Positions 1-8,796 of a DNA stretch of 64,000 bases are shown piece after piece; positions within the stretch are counted from its first letter, which is position 1, and the number at the start of each line of letters is the position of its first letter. The position numbers and the translations under genes are program-made. The notes beneath the pieces are model-generated. The model saw only the letters and a program-made list of their open reading frames with translations. It did no database searches and was not told where the DNA came from. Origin of the DNA: TMED27 sp050633165 (lineage in GTDB: Bacteria > Pseudomonadota > Alphaproteobacteria > Micavibrionales > Micavibrionaceae); contig JBOEFZ010000002.1 of the NCBI GenBank assembly GCA_050633165.1, positions 7,296 through 71,295 of the forward strand. The letters are read 5' to 3'.

Positions 1-2
1 TC

Positions 3-1451
3 CAAGAGCAAGCCATCCCACTCGCCCTCACCGGACGCGATATCCTTGGCTCGGCGCAAACCGGAACGGGCAAAACCGCCGCCTTCTCCATCCCGCTGGT
101 CGAACATCTCATCAATGCGGAGGAATTCAACTGCGCCCTCATCCTCACCCCGACGCGCGAACTGGCGAAACAAGTCCTCGATGTCGTGCACGACCTCCTC
201 GGCCCAAAAAGCGGCATCAACACCGCCTTCATCATCGGCGGCGACCCCTATCGTAAACAGCATCAGCAGCTCGATAAAAACCCGCGCATCATCGTCGGCA
301 CACCCGGACGCATCAACGACCACCTCGAAAAAGGCTCGATCGACCTCAGCCGCACCGATTTCCTCGTACTCGATGAAACCGACCGCATGCTCGATATGGG
401 TTTCGGCGTGCAGCTTGACCGCATCGTCAAACATTTGCCCGCCCAACGCCAAACCCTCATGTTCTCCGCGACAATGCCCGACGGCATCGCCAAACTTTCC
501 GCCAAATACCTCAATAACCCCGAGCGCGTATCGGTTGGTGAAACCAACACAATCGCCGTCAAAATCAAACAAGAAACCATTCATATCGAGCAAGCCGATA
601 AATACCAAGAACTCCTCGTCCAGCTCGAAACCCGCGAAGGCACAATCATCGTCTTCGTCAAAACAAAATACAACGCCGAGAAAATGGCCAAAAAGCTCCG
701 CGAAGCCGGACACACGGCGGGCGCGCTGCACGGCGATCTCCGCCAAGCCAAACGCGATAAGGTCATGCGCCAATACCGCGACAAAACCTTCCGCATCCTT
801 GTCGCCACCGACATCGCCGCGCGCGGATTGGACGTCCCGCATATCGCCCATGTCATCAATTACGACCTCCCCCAAGTCGCCGAAGATTACATCCATCGCA
901 TGGGCCGCACCGCCAGAGCAGGCGCAGAAGGCGCAGCCATAAGCTTCATCTCCTCCAGCGAATCCCGCAAATGGCACGCCATCGAAATGCTGCTCGACCC
1001 CGAAGCCGCGATGCATAAATATTCAGAGCCCGAACGCCGCAAAAAAACAGGCCGCAAAAAACCATATCGCGGCCGTCCGGTTAAAGATAGCAGCGACCAA
1101 CCACGCGGCACAAAGCCAAAGCGCAAAGCGCCCAATAACAACACCGCCGCCGCGACAACCGACACAGCAAAACCAAAAAAGAACAAGAAAGAAAGATACG
1201 TCTCAAAAGCCGAAAGAGCCGAACGCGGCGAAACCGCAAACCAAGACGCCCCCAAAAAGAAACACAAAACCAAACGCGACAAAAAATTCGCCCCGAAATT
1301 CGCAGGCACAGGCGACTCAATCGAAAGCCAATTTGTCAAAGACAGAAAACCAAAGAAAAAGAAGATAAATAAAAATAAAGGCAAACCAACAACCGGCGGC
1401 GCCTCTATCAAACCCGCAAAACGCAAAAAACCCAAAAAGAACGCAAAATAA
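3..1451 (+). CDS. DEAD-box RNA helicase (5' end outside window)
   Basis: ATP-dependent RNA helicase of superfamily 2, likely RhlE-type and acting in ribosome assembly or RNA turnover. The frame is open from base 3, so the N-terminus is missing. Motif I AQTGTGKT lies at nt 54-77, PTRELA at about 150, GTPGR at about 297, motif II at 372-383, SAT at about 468, and motif VI HRMGRTARAG at 894-923. Motif II reads DETD instead of DEAD, leaving the catalytic Asp-Glu intact. After about nt 970 there is a roughly 150-residue Lys/Arg-rich low-complexity tail, typical of the RNA-binding extensions of RhlE-like proteins. Function within the family is inferred. Confidence 0.93.
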   Translation, partial: QEQAIPLALTGRDILGSAQTGTGKTAAFSIPLVEHLINAEEFNCALILTPTRELAKQVLDVVHDLLGPKSGINTAFIIGGDPYRKQHQQLDKNPRIIVGTPGRINDHLEKGSIDLSRTDFLVLDETDRMLDMGFGVQLDRIVKHLPAQRQTLMFSATMPDGIAKLSAKYLNNPERVSVGETNTIAVKIKQETIHIEQADKYQELLVQLETREGTIIVFVKTKYNAEKMAKKLREAGHTAGALHGDLRQAKRDKVMRQYRDKTFRILVATDIAARGLDVPHIAHVINYDLPQVAEDYIHRMGRTARAGAEGAAISFISSSESRKWHAIEMLLDPEAAMHKYSEPERRKKTGRKKPYRGRPVKDSSDQPRGTKPKRKAPNNNTAAATTDTAKPKKNKKERYVSKAERAERGETANQDAPKKKHKTKRDKKFAPKFAGTGDSIESQFVKDRKPKKKKINKNKGKPTTGGASIKPAKRKKPKKNAK

Positions 1452-1458
1452 TCAACCA

Positions 1459-1770
1459 TCACTTCGTTCCCCCCTGAGACGGGGGAGGGGAAGCAAAGGC
1501 ATTGATTTTATTAAATATTTTATCAGTTCGTTCCAAAAGCAAATCTGTTTGGCACAAATCCTTATAGGCCTTGATAAAATCCTGATTTGCGCACAACAAC
1601 GCTTCAATAGACTTCGCATTAACCCCGTAAAGCCCATGCTTAAGGGCATTTTGCGAAGACACCGCCTTCCCCGCTTGGCTCTTAGGCCCCGTCGATTTCT
1701 CCCAAGGCCGATGCCGCCGGATCGCCTCCGCCTGCTTTCTCCGTCTCTCTTCGCTCCATCCTTTTGACAT
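1459..1770 (-). CDS. Conserved hypothetical protein
   Basis: A 103-aa basic protein. Its N-terminus (MSKGWSEERRRKQAEAIRR, then RPWEKSTGPKSQAGKAVSSQ, then NALKHG) matches a short hypothetical family that I recognise from many proteobacteria and that has no known function. The segment resembles a small nucleic-acid-associated domain. The tail SPPPSQGGTK is encoded by a GC palindrome, so the stop may have been supplied by a repeat insertion. It converges with the helicase, with only 7 bp between stop codons. Confidence 0.7.
   Translation of the reverse strand: MSKGWSEERRRKQAEAIRRHRPWEKSTGPKSQAGKAVSSQNALKHGLYGVNAKSIEALLCANQDFIKAYKDLCQTDLLLERTDKIFNKINAFASPPPSQGGTK
1467..1492. terminator. GC-rich palindrome between convergent genes
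   Basis: TTCCCC pairs with GGGGAA and CCCCC with GGGGG around a TGAGAC centre. It sits just past the helicase stop, inside the last codons of the convergent hypothetical gene. It could act as a terminator for the helicase, but it has no T-tract on either side. It may equally be a dispersed palindromic repeat. Confidence 0.35.
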
Positions 1771-1808
1771 GGAGATATTATAGGATTATTTTCTTATTTT
1801 GGCAAGGG

Positions 1809-2576
1809 TTATTTGGGGGGGATCTTAACTTCGATGTTAGAAAAATCTGTTCTTGATAATAAGATATTCGATATATCCTCACCATCAATAAAAAACACCT
1901 CTTCAGCATAAGCAAGCGGCTCACCAAAATAACTCACATACTGATGATTGCTAGATACACGTTCCTTTGGTTTTTTATGCTCTACCACTTTGCCGCTTTT
2001 TTCATCAACAATCATCATTGAACGACTCACAATTCTAAGAGCAATATAATTTATCTTATTATCAGAAGCATAACTCAATTCAGCGAGTTCACCTTTATAC
2101 ATTATAAATGCATTGGCATGCTTAAGTTTAGTCATTACAGAACAAAGTATAACAGGCTTTTCACTACCAACAATCAAAGGATACAACGGGCCATGGAAAA
2201 CAGGAATTTTAACAAACCCCTTCTCAATCAGCACAATTAACAGCCAACCCATTAAGAAAGAACAAAGTAGAGTAATTGCATAAAAACTAGAGGCGTGAAA
2301 AAAGAGAGCATAGTCAAAAGAAATAAGCCCCTGTTTAGTATAGTCATTTAAACGAGCAATCAAATCATTTTGAAACAAGAAATTTGCTATCACCATTGCA
2401 AAAGGAACAGCACCGATCAGAATTATACTGGTCAAAAGCAAAAGCTGTATATTCCGTTGGATGCCCGCACCGCTAGTCTTTAAATCATAGCGACAACCAA
2501 AAAGCATCCCCAAAGACATAGCGTATCCAGGAGCGATTGTAAGGAATATCAACAATGTTGAAAGAGCAAAATTCAT
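1809..2576 (-). CDS. Membrane protein, possibly DUF6338-like
   Basis: A 255-aa protein with hydrophobic segments at about residues 5-25, 45-67 and 100-120, followed by a soluble C-terminal half. The C-terminal run EEVFFIDGEDISNILLSR, ending IEVKIPPK, resembles the end of DUF6338 proteins, but I cannot confirm that. The gene is AT-rich compared with the neighbouring helicase and serC. Together with the 56-aa gene upstream it looks like a small acquired patch. Function unknown. Confidence 0.6.
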   Translation of the reverse strand: MNFALSTLLIFLTIAPGYAMSLGMLFGCRYDLKTSGAGIQRNIQLLLLTSIILIGAVPFAMVIANFLFQNDLIARLNDYTKQGLISFDYALFFHASSFYAITLLCSFLMGWLLIVLIEKGFVKIPVFHGPLYPLIVGSEKPVILCSVMTKLKHANAFIMYKGELAELSYASDNKINYIALRIVSRSMMIVDEKSGKVVEHKKPKERVSSNHQYVSYFGEPLAYAEEVFFIDGEDISNILLSRTDFSNIEVKIPPK

Positions 2577-2640
2577 AACAAAATTATGAATCCATTCAAT
2601 TACTTAATCAACGTTAATTTAGGGTTAATACGTTTTGACC

Positions 2641-2811
2641 CTAGGCTACTTGGCGAGATTCCGCAATTATTGCAATTACATCATTAATATCGATGCGACC
2701 ATCTTTAGACTTTTTTAAAGCCGTTTTAATTGATCTCTCAACTAAAACCATATCCCCCTTAGCATAAGTAAGAAGAATATCGATTGTATTATGACTTTTA
2801 ATCTTACCCAT
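2641..2811 (-). CDS. Small hypothetical protein (56 aa)
   Basis: An open frame of 56 codons starts at ATG 2811, preceded by GGAG six bases upstream. Residues about 33-45 (KKSKDGRIDINDV) look like half of an EF-hand or dockerin loop: Ser, Asp, Gly, Ile and a final Asp are in place, but the first acidic ligand is Lys, so calcium binding is doubtful. It is AT-rich and reads in the same direction as the membrane gene. No function can be assigned. Confidence 0.55.
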   Translation of the reverse strand: MGKIKSHNTIDILLTYAKGDMVLVERSIKTALKKSKDGRIDINDVIAIIAESRQVA

Positions 2812-2882
2812 TTAAATCTCCACATCTATTGAATCATTTTACATGACAGGTGTAAAGAATAACTTAAAAAATATGTAAAAAT

Positions 2883-4061
2883 CTAAGCAGCTTCCGCGCT
2901 TGCCTGCTCCTTAGCCTTCGCCGCTTCATACGCCCATGCCAGCCACGGGCACAAGGCTTCGACATCATCCCCCTGCACCGTCGCGCCGCACCAAATGCGT
3001 AAGCCCGCAGGGGCATCGCGGTATCCGGCAATGTCATAGGCCGCGCCTTCTTCATCAAGGAGCTTACACATCGCCTTGATAAACGGTGTCTTGGCATCAT
3101 CGGCCAACCCCTCGAACCACGGATCAACAATCTTCAAACACACGGATGTTGTGGAGCGAACGGCCTCATCCTCGGCCAAAAACTCTACCCAATCGGTTTT
3201 CGCAACCCAATTGGCGATGGCCTTATAATTCTCCTCCGCCCGCGCGATCGTCGTGCGCAAACCGCCAATATTAGACACCCAATTGAGCGCATCCAGACAA
3301 TCAGCAACCGCAAGCATACTCGGCGTATTAATCGTCGCGCCACTGAAAATCCCGTCAATTAATTTACCTTTTTTAGTAAGGCGGAAAATCTTCGGCAAAG
3401 GGATCGCAGGGGTATAGCTCTCGAGCCGCTCCACCGCACGCGGGGAAAGAACAATCATCCCATGCGCCGCTTCACCGCCCAAAACCTTCTGCCAACTCCA
3501 AGTCGTAACATCCAACTTATCCCACGGCATGTCATAGGCAAATACCGCCGATGTAGCATCACAAAATGTCAGCCCCTCGCGATCCGCCGCAATCCAATCC
3601 CCATCCGGAACACGCACGCCCGATGTCGTCCCGTTCCACGCAAACACAACATCATTCGCGGGATCAGCCTTGCTCAAATCCGCAATCTCACCATATCCGG
3701 CCTCATACGCATTAACGTTATCAAGCTTCAATTGCTTTGTAATATCGGATAGCCAACCTGATGAGAAACTCTCCCACGCGAACACATCCACGCCGCGCGC
3801 GCCGAGCATGCTCCACATCGCCATCTCAAACGCACCGGTATCAGACGCCGGAACAATCCCGACTTTATAATCATCCGGAATACCCAAAATCTCGCGCTGC
3901 TTTTCAATCGCTTCTTTAAGCTGCGCCTTCAATGGCCCGGCACGGTGTGATCGCCCGAGCATGGACAGCGCCGCCACAGCCTCAAAATTCCATCCCGGAC
4001 GCTTCGCGCATGGGCCAGAAGAGAAACAGGGATTTTTAGGTTTAACAGCGGGTTTATTCAT
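2883..4061 (-). CDS. serC: Phosphoserine aminotransferase
   Basis: PLP-dependent aminotransferase converting 3-phosphohydroxypyruvate to phosphoserine in serine synthesis. The 392-aa product starts NKPAVKPKNPCFSSGPCAKR and has the alphaproteobacterial/archaeal type of SerC architecture (family TIGR01365). The PLP lysine lies in TWSWQKVLGGEAAHGM. I chose ATG 4061, preceded by AAAGGA about ten bases upstream, over the upstream extension, which adds 29 atypical residues and runs into serB. It is divergent from serB with an 86-bp shared control region, so the two enzymes of the pathway are probably co-regulated. Confidence 0.95.
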   Translation of the reverse strand: MNKPAVKPKNPCFSSGPCAKRPGWNFEAVAALSMLGRSHRAGPLKAQLKEAIEKQREILGIPDDYKVGIVPASDTGAFEMAMWSMLGARGVDVFAWESFSSGWLSDITKQLKLDNVNAYEAGYGEIADLSKADPANDVVFAWNGTTSGVRVPDGDWIAADREGLTFCDATSAVFAYDMPWDKLDVTTWSWQKVLGGEAAHGMIVLSPRAVERLESYTPAIPLPKIFRLTKKGKLIDGIFSGATINTPSMLAVADCLDALNWVSNIGGLRTTIARAEENYKAIANWVAKTDWVEFLAEDEAVRSTTSVCLKIVDPWFEGLADDAKTPFIKAMCKLLDEEGAAYDIAGYRDAPAGLRIWCGATVQGDDVEALCPWLAWAYEAAKAKEQASAEAA

Positions 4062-4147
4062 GGCTTGAATTCCTTTAATTTGTAAGCCATACCAAATAGG
4101 GAAATTTGCTAGGCTTTGTCTAGTCCTTTTAAGAAAGAAAATGAACA

Positions 4148-4999
4148 ATGACCGCGATTTTAACCTTTGTAGCCGCCAATCCCGACCAAACGCCCCTCAC
4201 CGAAGCGCATTTCGAAGCCAAAGGCAGCGTAGAATGGATAGAAGACGCCAAAGCCGCCCGCGTGCAGATCGAAACCCCACTATCCCGCGAAGAAATCGCC
4301 GCCCTTCGCGATGACCTGAACACCGATAAAATCGACATCTTCCAACGCAGCGCGGATGCAAAGCCGATCAAGCTCCTCCTCGCCGATATGGATTCCACGA
4401 TTGTCGCCGAAGAAACCTTGGACGAGCTCGCCGCCTTCGCCGGCCTAAAAAACCGCGTCGCCGAAATCACCGCCAAGGCCATGAATGGCGAGCTCGATTT
4501 CCACGGCGCAGTCCGCGAGCGCGTCTCCCTGCTCAAAGGCCTCTCCACCAACGCCCTCCAAGAAACATTAGCCGCCACCATCGTAAACCCCGGCGCGAAG
4601 GAACTCGTCGCCGCCATCAAAGCGCAGGGCGGAACCTGCGTCCTCGTCTCCGGCGGCTTCACCAACTTCACCGCCCCCATCGCCCAGCAAGTCGGCTTCG
4701 ACCATAATCACGGCAATACATTGGGCATAGACGGCGATACTTTAAGCGGCGAGGTCATCCCCCCCATCCTCGACAAAACCGCCAAAGTAAAATTCCTCGA
4801 TGAATATTGCACCAAACTCGGTATCGATGCCTCCCAAGCCATGACCATAGGCGACGGCGCCAACGACCTCCCCATGCTCCTAAAAGCGCAAAATGCCGGC
4901 GGCTTCGGCGTAGGATACCACGCAAAACCAAGCGTAGAAGCCGAACTCATCAACTCCATCCGGCATGGCGATCTGGCAGCGGCGATTTATGGGCTATAG
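4148..4999 (+). CDS. serB: Phosphoserine phosphatase
   Basis: HAD-superfamily enzyme making the last step of the phosphorylated serine pathway, phosphoserine to serine. Motif I is LLADMDSTIVAEET (DxDST), motif II the Ser of LVSGGFTNF, and motif III IGDGANDLPML. Length (283 aa) is normal for SerB with a short N-terminal domain. The start ATG 4148 has a weak purine tract (AAGAAAG) upstream. It is divergent from serC; serA is not in the window. Confidence 0.95.
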   Translation: MTAILTFVAANPDQTPLTEAHFEAKGSVEWIEDAKAARVQIETPLSREEIAALRDDLNTDKIDIFQRSADAKPIKLLLADMDSTIVAEETLDELAAFAGLKNRVAEITAKAMNGELDFHGAVRERVSLLKGLSTNALQETLAATIVNPGAKELVAAIKAQGGTCVLVSGGFTNFTAPIAQQVGFDHNHGNTLGIDGDTLSGEVIPPILDKTAKVKFLDEYCTKLGIDASQAMTIGDGANDLPMLLKAQNAGGFGVGYHAKPSVEAELINSIRHGDLAAAIYGL

Positions 5000-5132
5000 T
5001 CATAACCCATAAACCCTTCCTTAACCCCCTATCCTTAAAATAGCGATGACGGTATAGTGATATCGTCAAAACTGCGTTCTCTTAATTTCTAACACCCGCA
5101 CTCTCAAACGTGCGCACCATAAATCGCTCAGG

Positions 5133-5209
5133 TTTTTATCTGGACTAGGCATGAGCGACGCCGCGTATTTTGATACGCAAGGATGCGAATAACGACGTCC
5201 AGATGAAAA
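5133..5209. repeat. Nested palindromic element in the leader of the AAA+ gene
   Basis: TTTTTATCTGGAC at 5133-5145 pairs with GTCCAGATGAAAA at 5197-5209 (13 bp with one G-T wobble). Inside, GCGTAT 5163-5168 and ATACGC 5173-5178 form a perfect hairpin with a TTTG loop. The element ends a few bases before the GAAGGA ribosome site of the gene at 5224, so as RNA it would be the 5' leader. It could be a REP/MITE-type repeat or a cis-acting RNA. Part of its inner sequence resembles the element at 17155-17296. Confidence 0.6.
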
Positions 5210-5223
5210 GATGAAGGATTTAT

Positions 5224-6180
5224 ATGTCAGAGCAGTGGCAATATCTTGTAACGGACGGTGAGCTGGAAGATCTTATCTCCGCGTACTGTAATGATTTCAC
5301 ACGTCTGGCAAAGGCGGGACGGTTCGGGCCGATTGCGGGACGGGATAAAGAGGTTGATGAAACCATCCTTATCCTCTTGCAAAAGGGGCGTAAAAACGCT
5401 GTGCTCCTTGCTCCTGCCGGGGTTGGTAAAACGGCGATGGTTGTTGCCCTTGCGCAAAAAATCGCGGATGAGGATGTGCCGGACTACCTCCTCGATGCCC
5501 GCGTGATCGAGATTGATATGGCGCGCATGGCCGCCGGAACAAATTCCCCCGCCGAATTCCAAGAACGCTTCATCCCCCTTTGTAAAGGAATTGCGGAGCG
5601 CTACCACAACGCAGAAAATTCGCGCTACCTCCTCTTCATCGATGAAATCCACCAAATCATGCCGACCTGTAAGGGAAGTTCTTATGCCGGCCTGTCCGAT
5701 GTGATGAAACCCTACCTCACGGCGGGGGATCTGATGGTGATCGGCGCAACAACGCTCGACGAATTCCGCATGTATGTCGCCGAAGACCCCGCGCTCGATC
5801 GGCGTTTCCAAAAAGTTTTCTTGAATGTCCCCAACACCGAAGAAACCTACACAATTCTAAAGGCCGTCCTCGGCGGACACGAAAAACATCACGGCATTAC
5901 GGTATCCAATTTCTGCCTCATGCTCATCGTCTATCTCACGAACGAACATATGCGCAAACGCAACCAACCCGATAAATCCATCATCACCCTCGATTCCGCC
6001 ATGGCCTATCATGTCAAAACACATGGGCAAGGCGGGGAGCTATCAATGGATTCCATCTACTACATGACGGGACGCGAAACCGGCCTCAATAAACAAGCCC
6101 TCCACGACGAAAAACTCGTCCAACGCATCCGCAAACATGTGCAGGAGATTGAAGGCCTGGGGCATACTTACGCGATTTAG
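5224..6180 (+). CDS. Single-domain ClpA/ClpB-type AAA+ ATPase
   Basis: A 318-aa protein equivalent to one Clp nucleotide-binding domain (NBD1 type). Visible are Walker A APAGVGKT (63-70), Walker B LLFIDE (136-141), sensor 1 VIGATT (172-177) and an arginine finger in DRRFQKV (about 192-198). The segment FGPIAGRDKEVDE is the typical Clp NBD1 entry. The N-domain, coiled-coil middle domain and second ATPase domain of ClpB are absent, so it is not a normal disaggregase. GAAGGA at 5213-5218 supports the start. A 52-aa gene follows 11 bp downstream, probably in the same operon. The substrate is unknown. Confidence 0.85.
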   Translation: MSEQWQYLVTDGELEDLISAYCNDFTRLAKAGRFGPIAGRDKEVDETILILLQKGRKNAVLLAPAGVGKTAMVVALAQKIADEDVPDYLLDARVIEIDMARMAAGTNSPAEFQERFIPLCKGIAERYHNAENSRYLLFIDEIHQIMPTCKGSSYAGLSDVMKPYLTAGDLMVIGATTLDEFRMYVAEDPALDRRFQKVFLNVPNTEETYTILKAVLGGHEKHHGITVSNFCLMLIVYLTNEHMRKRNQPDKSIITLDSAMAYHVKTHGQGGELSMDSIYYMTGRETGLNKQALHDEKLVQRIRKHVQEIEGLGHTYAI

Positions 6181-6191
6181 AGGAAATCACC

Positions 6192-6350
6192 ATGGAAGAT
6201 AAACTAAAAAATATTACACGGCTAGAAGTCATTGATGAAACAGGCCGTGCCTATACTAAACACCGGATTGACGAGCTTACACTTTCATTTCAGGATGAAG
6301 ATAAAACGTTAAAAATTTTCATTACACCCAATCCTAATCTAGTACAATAA
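6192..6350 (+). CDS. Small acidic hypothetical protein (52 aa)
   Basis: A 52-codon frame begins ATGGAAGATAAACTA with GAGGA about eight bases upstream, overlapping the stop of the AAA+ gene. It has a mixed charged composition and no membrane segment, and contains RLEVIDETGRAY and LTLSFQDEDKTLKIFI, suggesting a small beta-rich fold. Its position suggests an accessory or adaptor of the AAA+ ATPase. Not recognised. Confidence 0.6.
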   Translation: MEDKLKNITRLEVIDETGRAYTKHRIDELTLSFQDEDKTLKIFITPNPNLVQ

Positions 6351-6361
6351 TCAAAACAAAA

Positions 6362-7432
6362 TCACTTCACCGCGCCATAAACCTTAAATCCTTGCCCTTC
6401 ATGCAGCTTGTCGCATGAGGTGAATTTTTGCTGCAGCATATGCTCATACGGCAGATGCGCGTTGGCGACCATGAACAGCCGCCCGCCGGTTTTAAGCGCA
6501 GCATGCGCGGTTTCGATGAAGGCCAATCCGATCGCCGTATCGGCGGCTTTATCCTGATGGAAGGGCGGATTCATAATGATGAAATCGAGCGGGGGAAGGG
6601 ATTGGGACTTGGTAAGGTCACTCCACAAAAATTCCACCCTTCCATCGTCACCCCCGACTTGATCGGGGATCTGTTCCTTATCGGTACGAGATCCCCGCTT
6701 TCGCGGGAATGACGATTTTATTAAATTTTGCTCCGCACACGCAATCGCCCGCGCATCGGCATCAATGGCATAAAGCCGCTCCACCCCCGCGCAATGCTGC
6801 ACCACATGCCGCGAAAGATAGCCATAGCCACAGCCAAAATCCGCACCCTTACCGCGCAAATCATCCGGCACATGCTGCACCAGTAATTCCGAGCCTTTAT
6901 CAATCTTGCTCCACCCGAACACCCCCGGCTGCGATACATATTCACCGCCCAAAACATCCTGCACCCCACCCGCCAAAAGCGCAGCATTTATCGCCGCCGC
7001 ATCAAAACCGCCCTTAACGCCATAAACTGCTTTAGCCTTGTGTTTTGACAAAGGCTCAAAATCATCAACACCCATTTTTTGCAGCATTTTATGAAGAGAT
7101 TTCCCGCCCGCATCATTCGCCGCCGCGACATAAAATCGCCCACCCTTTTTCAAGTGCGAAAAGCCACGCGCAAAAACATACGCCGCCTCAACCCGATTTT
7201 TCGGCGCGAGCATAAGAAGCGTGTCAAACTCACCTTCCACATCTTCCACACACGAAACAGCCCCCGTAAATTCCGCAACAAACGGCGCAAACCATTGCAC
7301 CGCCGTTACATCACGCGGCACATCCGCATGCCCAGTCGCATTCAAGCGCGCATTCACAAATAAACACGCACCCGCCGCAGCATTTTCATCCTGCGCCAAC
7401 GCCAACATCAATGTCTGTAAAGCATTATTCAC
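6362..7432 (-). CDS. RsmC-like 16S rRNA guanine-N2 methyltransferase
   Basis: SAM-dependent methyltransferase of the RsmC/RlmG type (356 aa) with an N-terminal pseudo-domain and a C-terminal catalytic domain. The SAM loop is GADFGCGYGYLSRHV and the catalytic motif is DFIIMNPPFH. Between them, about residues 241-263 (FPRKRGSRTDKEQIPD and QVGGDDG) are not methyltransferase sequence. They are the translation of a palindromic repeat inserted in frame at 6646-6714. The insert falls between beta strands on the surface, so the enzyme may remain active. The rRNA target is inferred from the family. Confidence 0.85.
   Translation of the reverse strand: MNNALQTLMLALAQDENAAAGACLFVNARLNATGHADVPRDVTAVQWFAPFVAEFTGAVSCVEDVEGEFDTLLMLAPKNRVEAAYVFARGFSHLKKGGRFYVAAANDAGGKSLHKMLQKMGVDDFEPLSKHKAKAVYGVKGGFDAAAINAALLAGGVQDVLGGEYVSQPGVFGWSKIDKGSELLVQHVPDDLRGKGADFGCGYGYLSRHVVQHCAGVERLYAIDADARAIACAEQNLIKSSFPRKRGSRTDKEQIPDQVGGDDGRVEFLWSDLTKSQSLPPLDFIIMNPPFHQDKAADTAIGLAFIETAHAALKTGGRLFMVANAHLPYEHMLQQKFTSCDKLHEGQGFKVYGAVK
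6646..6714. repeat. Palindromic repeat inserted inside a coding sequence
   Basis: A 69-bp unit bounded by CGTCA (6646-6650) and TGACG (6710-6714). It holds two hairpins, CCCCGACTTGATCGGGG and CCCCGCTTTCGCGGG. I recognise the type: the dispersed proteobacterial repeat whose translation reads like PRKRGSRTDKEQIPDQVG. Its length is a multiple of three, so the host methyltransferase frame is kept. Confidence 0.85.
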
Positions 7433-7441
7433 GCTAGGAAC

Positions 7442-7813
7442 TTACTGTCCCGCGCCCGCCGCTGCAACAGGCTTATTATTATCCTGCAATTTTTGTACAA
7501 GCGGGCCTAAGATCGTCATATTCGTCCGCGATTCCGCCTGTAAATGGCGCTGCACCTCTTTAAAACGCGTAATCAGCACACCATCGGCATGGGCAAACTC
7601 CCCGCCTCGTGCCAATAATTCCTTCGATGCCTTTTGATAGAGCAACGCATAAGATTGCTTCGTCCCCGTTGCCTGCAAAAACTCTGTCTCCCATCCCATC
7701 GCAACGGCGTTACTCTCGCCTTCGCATGCTTTGATAATCTCCTCGGACAATAAGATCATCTTGCGCAAACATTCATTAATATCTTCGGGAAGGACAGGGG
7801 CTTTATCACTCAT
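7442..7813 (-). CDS. Hypothetical flagellar-cluster protein, helical
   Basis: A 123-aa, mostly helical protein with a disordered Ala/Gly tail, reading in the same direction as flgL and 25 bp downstream of it. Length and heptad-like pattern recall flagellar export chaperones (FlgN/FliT), but no signature residue settles this. AGAGAG precedes ATG 7813. It is probably the last gene of the hook-filament operon. Confidence 0.6.
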   Translation of the reverse strand: MSDKAPVLPEDINECLRKMILLSEEIIKACEGESNAVAMGWETEFLQATGTKQSYALLYQKASKELLARGGEFAHADGVLITRFKEVQRHLQAESRTNMTILGPLVQKLQDNNKPVAAAGAGQ

Positions 7814-7838
7814 TTACACAACTCTCTTTATTGAAATT

Positions 7839-8744
7839 TTAACGCAAGAAATCCGTCAGATTAAGGCGCAGCAAATCAGATGTCACAGAATAAGAGGCCT
7901 GAAGCTGCGCATCCAGCTCCGCAATCTTAACCGTTACCGCCGCTAAATCGACCGCCGTTAAATCCGTAATCAAATTATCGATTAAATTCAACTGCTCGAC
8001 ATGCTCGTCAATCACGCGGTTCATCGCGCTGGAATCTTGCGAGGTTTGTGCCTGAAGCACCGCCAGATCATCAATCGCGGATAGTAATAAAGCATGCGCC
8101 TCTTCCTGCGTTGCCTGATCCCCCGGCGTGGTCATGACAAGATCAAAAACCCGCAAAAGCTCTTCAAACACGGCATTATCCGCCGTCACGCCGTAATCCA
8201 CGGTAAAGCCTTCGGACGCCTCGACAGAATGAATAAAATCGTTCCCCTGATAATAAGTCACATCGGCAACAGACGGGGTCACCGCCCCGCCATACCCGAC
8301 CGCATTAATATCAACCGGCGCAACATTTGTGGCAGAGCCGGAGAACAAATACCGCCCCTGAAACTCACGGTTCAACGAGGAAACAATAGAATCGCGACTG
8401 GTCTGCGCCTGCTGCGCAATCTCCGTATCGCTCACACTACCCGATAGTGCAGCATTCAAATCGGAAACAAAATTCTGCGCCTCGGATAACATACTGCTCA
8501 TCGCATCATACATCGCCTCGCTGCGATTGAGCGCCATTTGCGCATTCTCGCTATGGATCGAGATACGCTGATACTCGCTCTCAAGGCTCATAATCTGGCG
8601 CGTATCACTGGCGATACCTTCTAAACTGGACGATTTTAAACCGGAAGCAAGCTGCGTCTGCCCTTGCGCATATTCGGCCTCAAGACGTAAATTATGGCTC
8701 ACAAGTCGCGAGGTTTGTGAAAAACTGGCAATGCGATCAACCAT
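7839..8744 (-). CDS. flgL: Flagellar hook-filament junction protein FlgL (HAP3)
   Basis: Structural protein joining hook to filament, exported by the flagellar type III apparatus. The 301-aa product begins MVDRIASFSQTSRLVSHN and continues with flagellin-like N-terminal helices. The C-terminus ending SDLLRLNLTDFLR is the matching C-terminal helix. Size is normal. It follows flgK, as in most flagellar operons. Confidence 0.9.
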   Translation of the reverse strand: MVDRIASFSQTSRLVSHNLRLEAEYAQGQTQLASGLKSSSLEGIASDTRQIMSLESEYQRISIHSENAQMALNRSEAMYDAMSSMLSEAQNFVSDLNAALSGSVSDTEIAQQAQTSRDSIVSSLNREFQGRYLFSGSATNVAPVDINAVGYGGAVTPSVADVTYYQGNDFIHSVEASEGFTVDYGVTADNAVFEELLRVFDLVMTTPGDQATQEEAHALLLSAIDDLAVLQAQTSQDSSAMNRVIDEHVEQLNLIDNLITDLTAVDLAAVTVKIAELDAQLQASYSVTSDLLRLNLTDFLR

Positions 8745-8796
8745 ATCTCGTAACTCCTTTATTTCTTAACACCATAACACATTTATCAAACGACAC

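Noticed and set aside
887..1462. Long minus-strand frame opposite the helicase tail
   Set aside because: A shadow of the Lys/Arg-rich low-complexity tail; no ribosome site and no recognisable protein.
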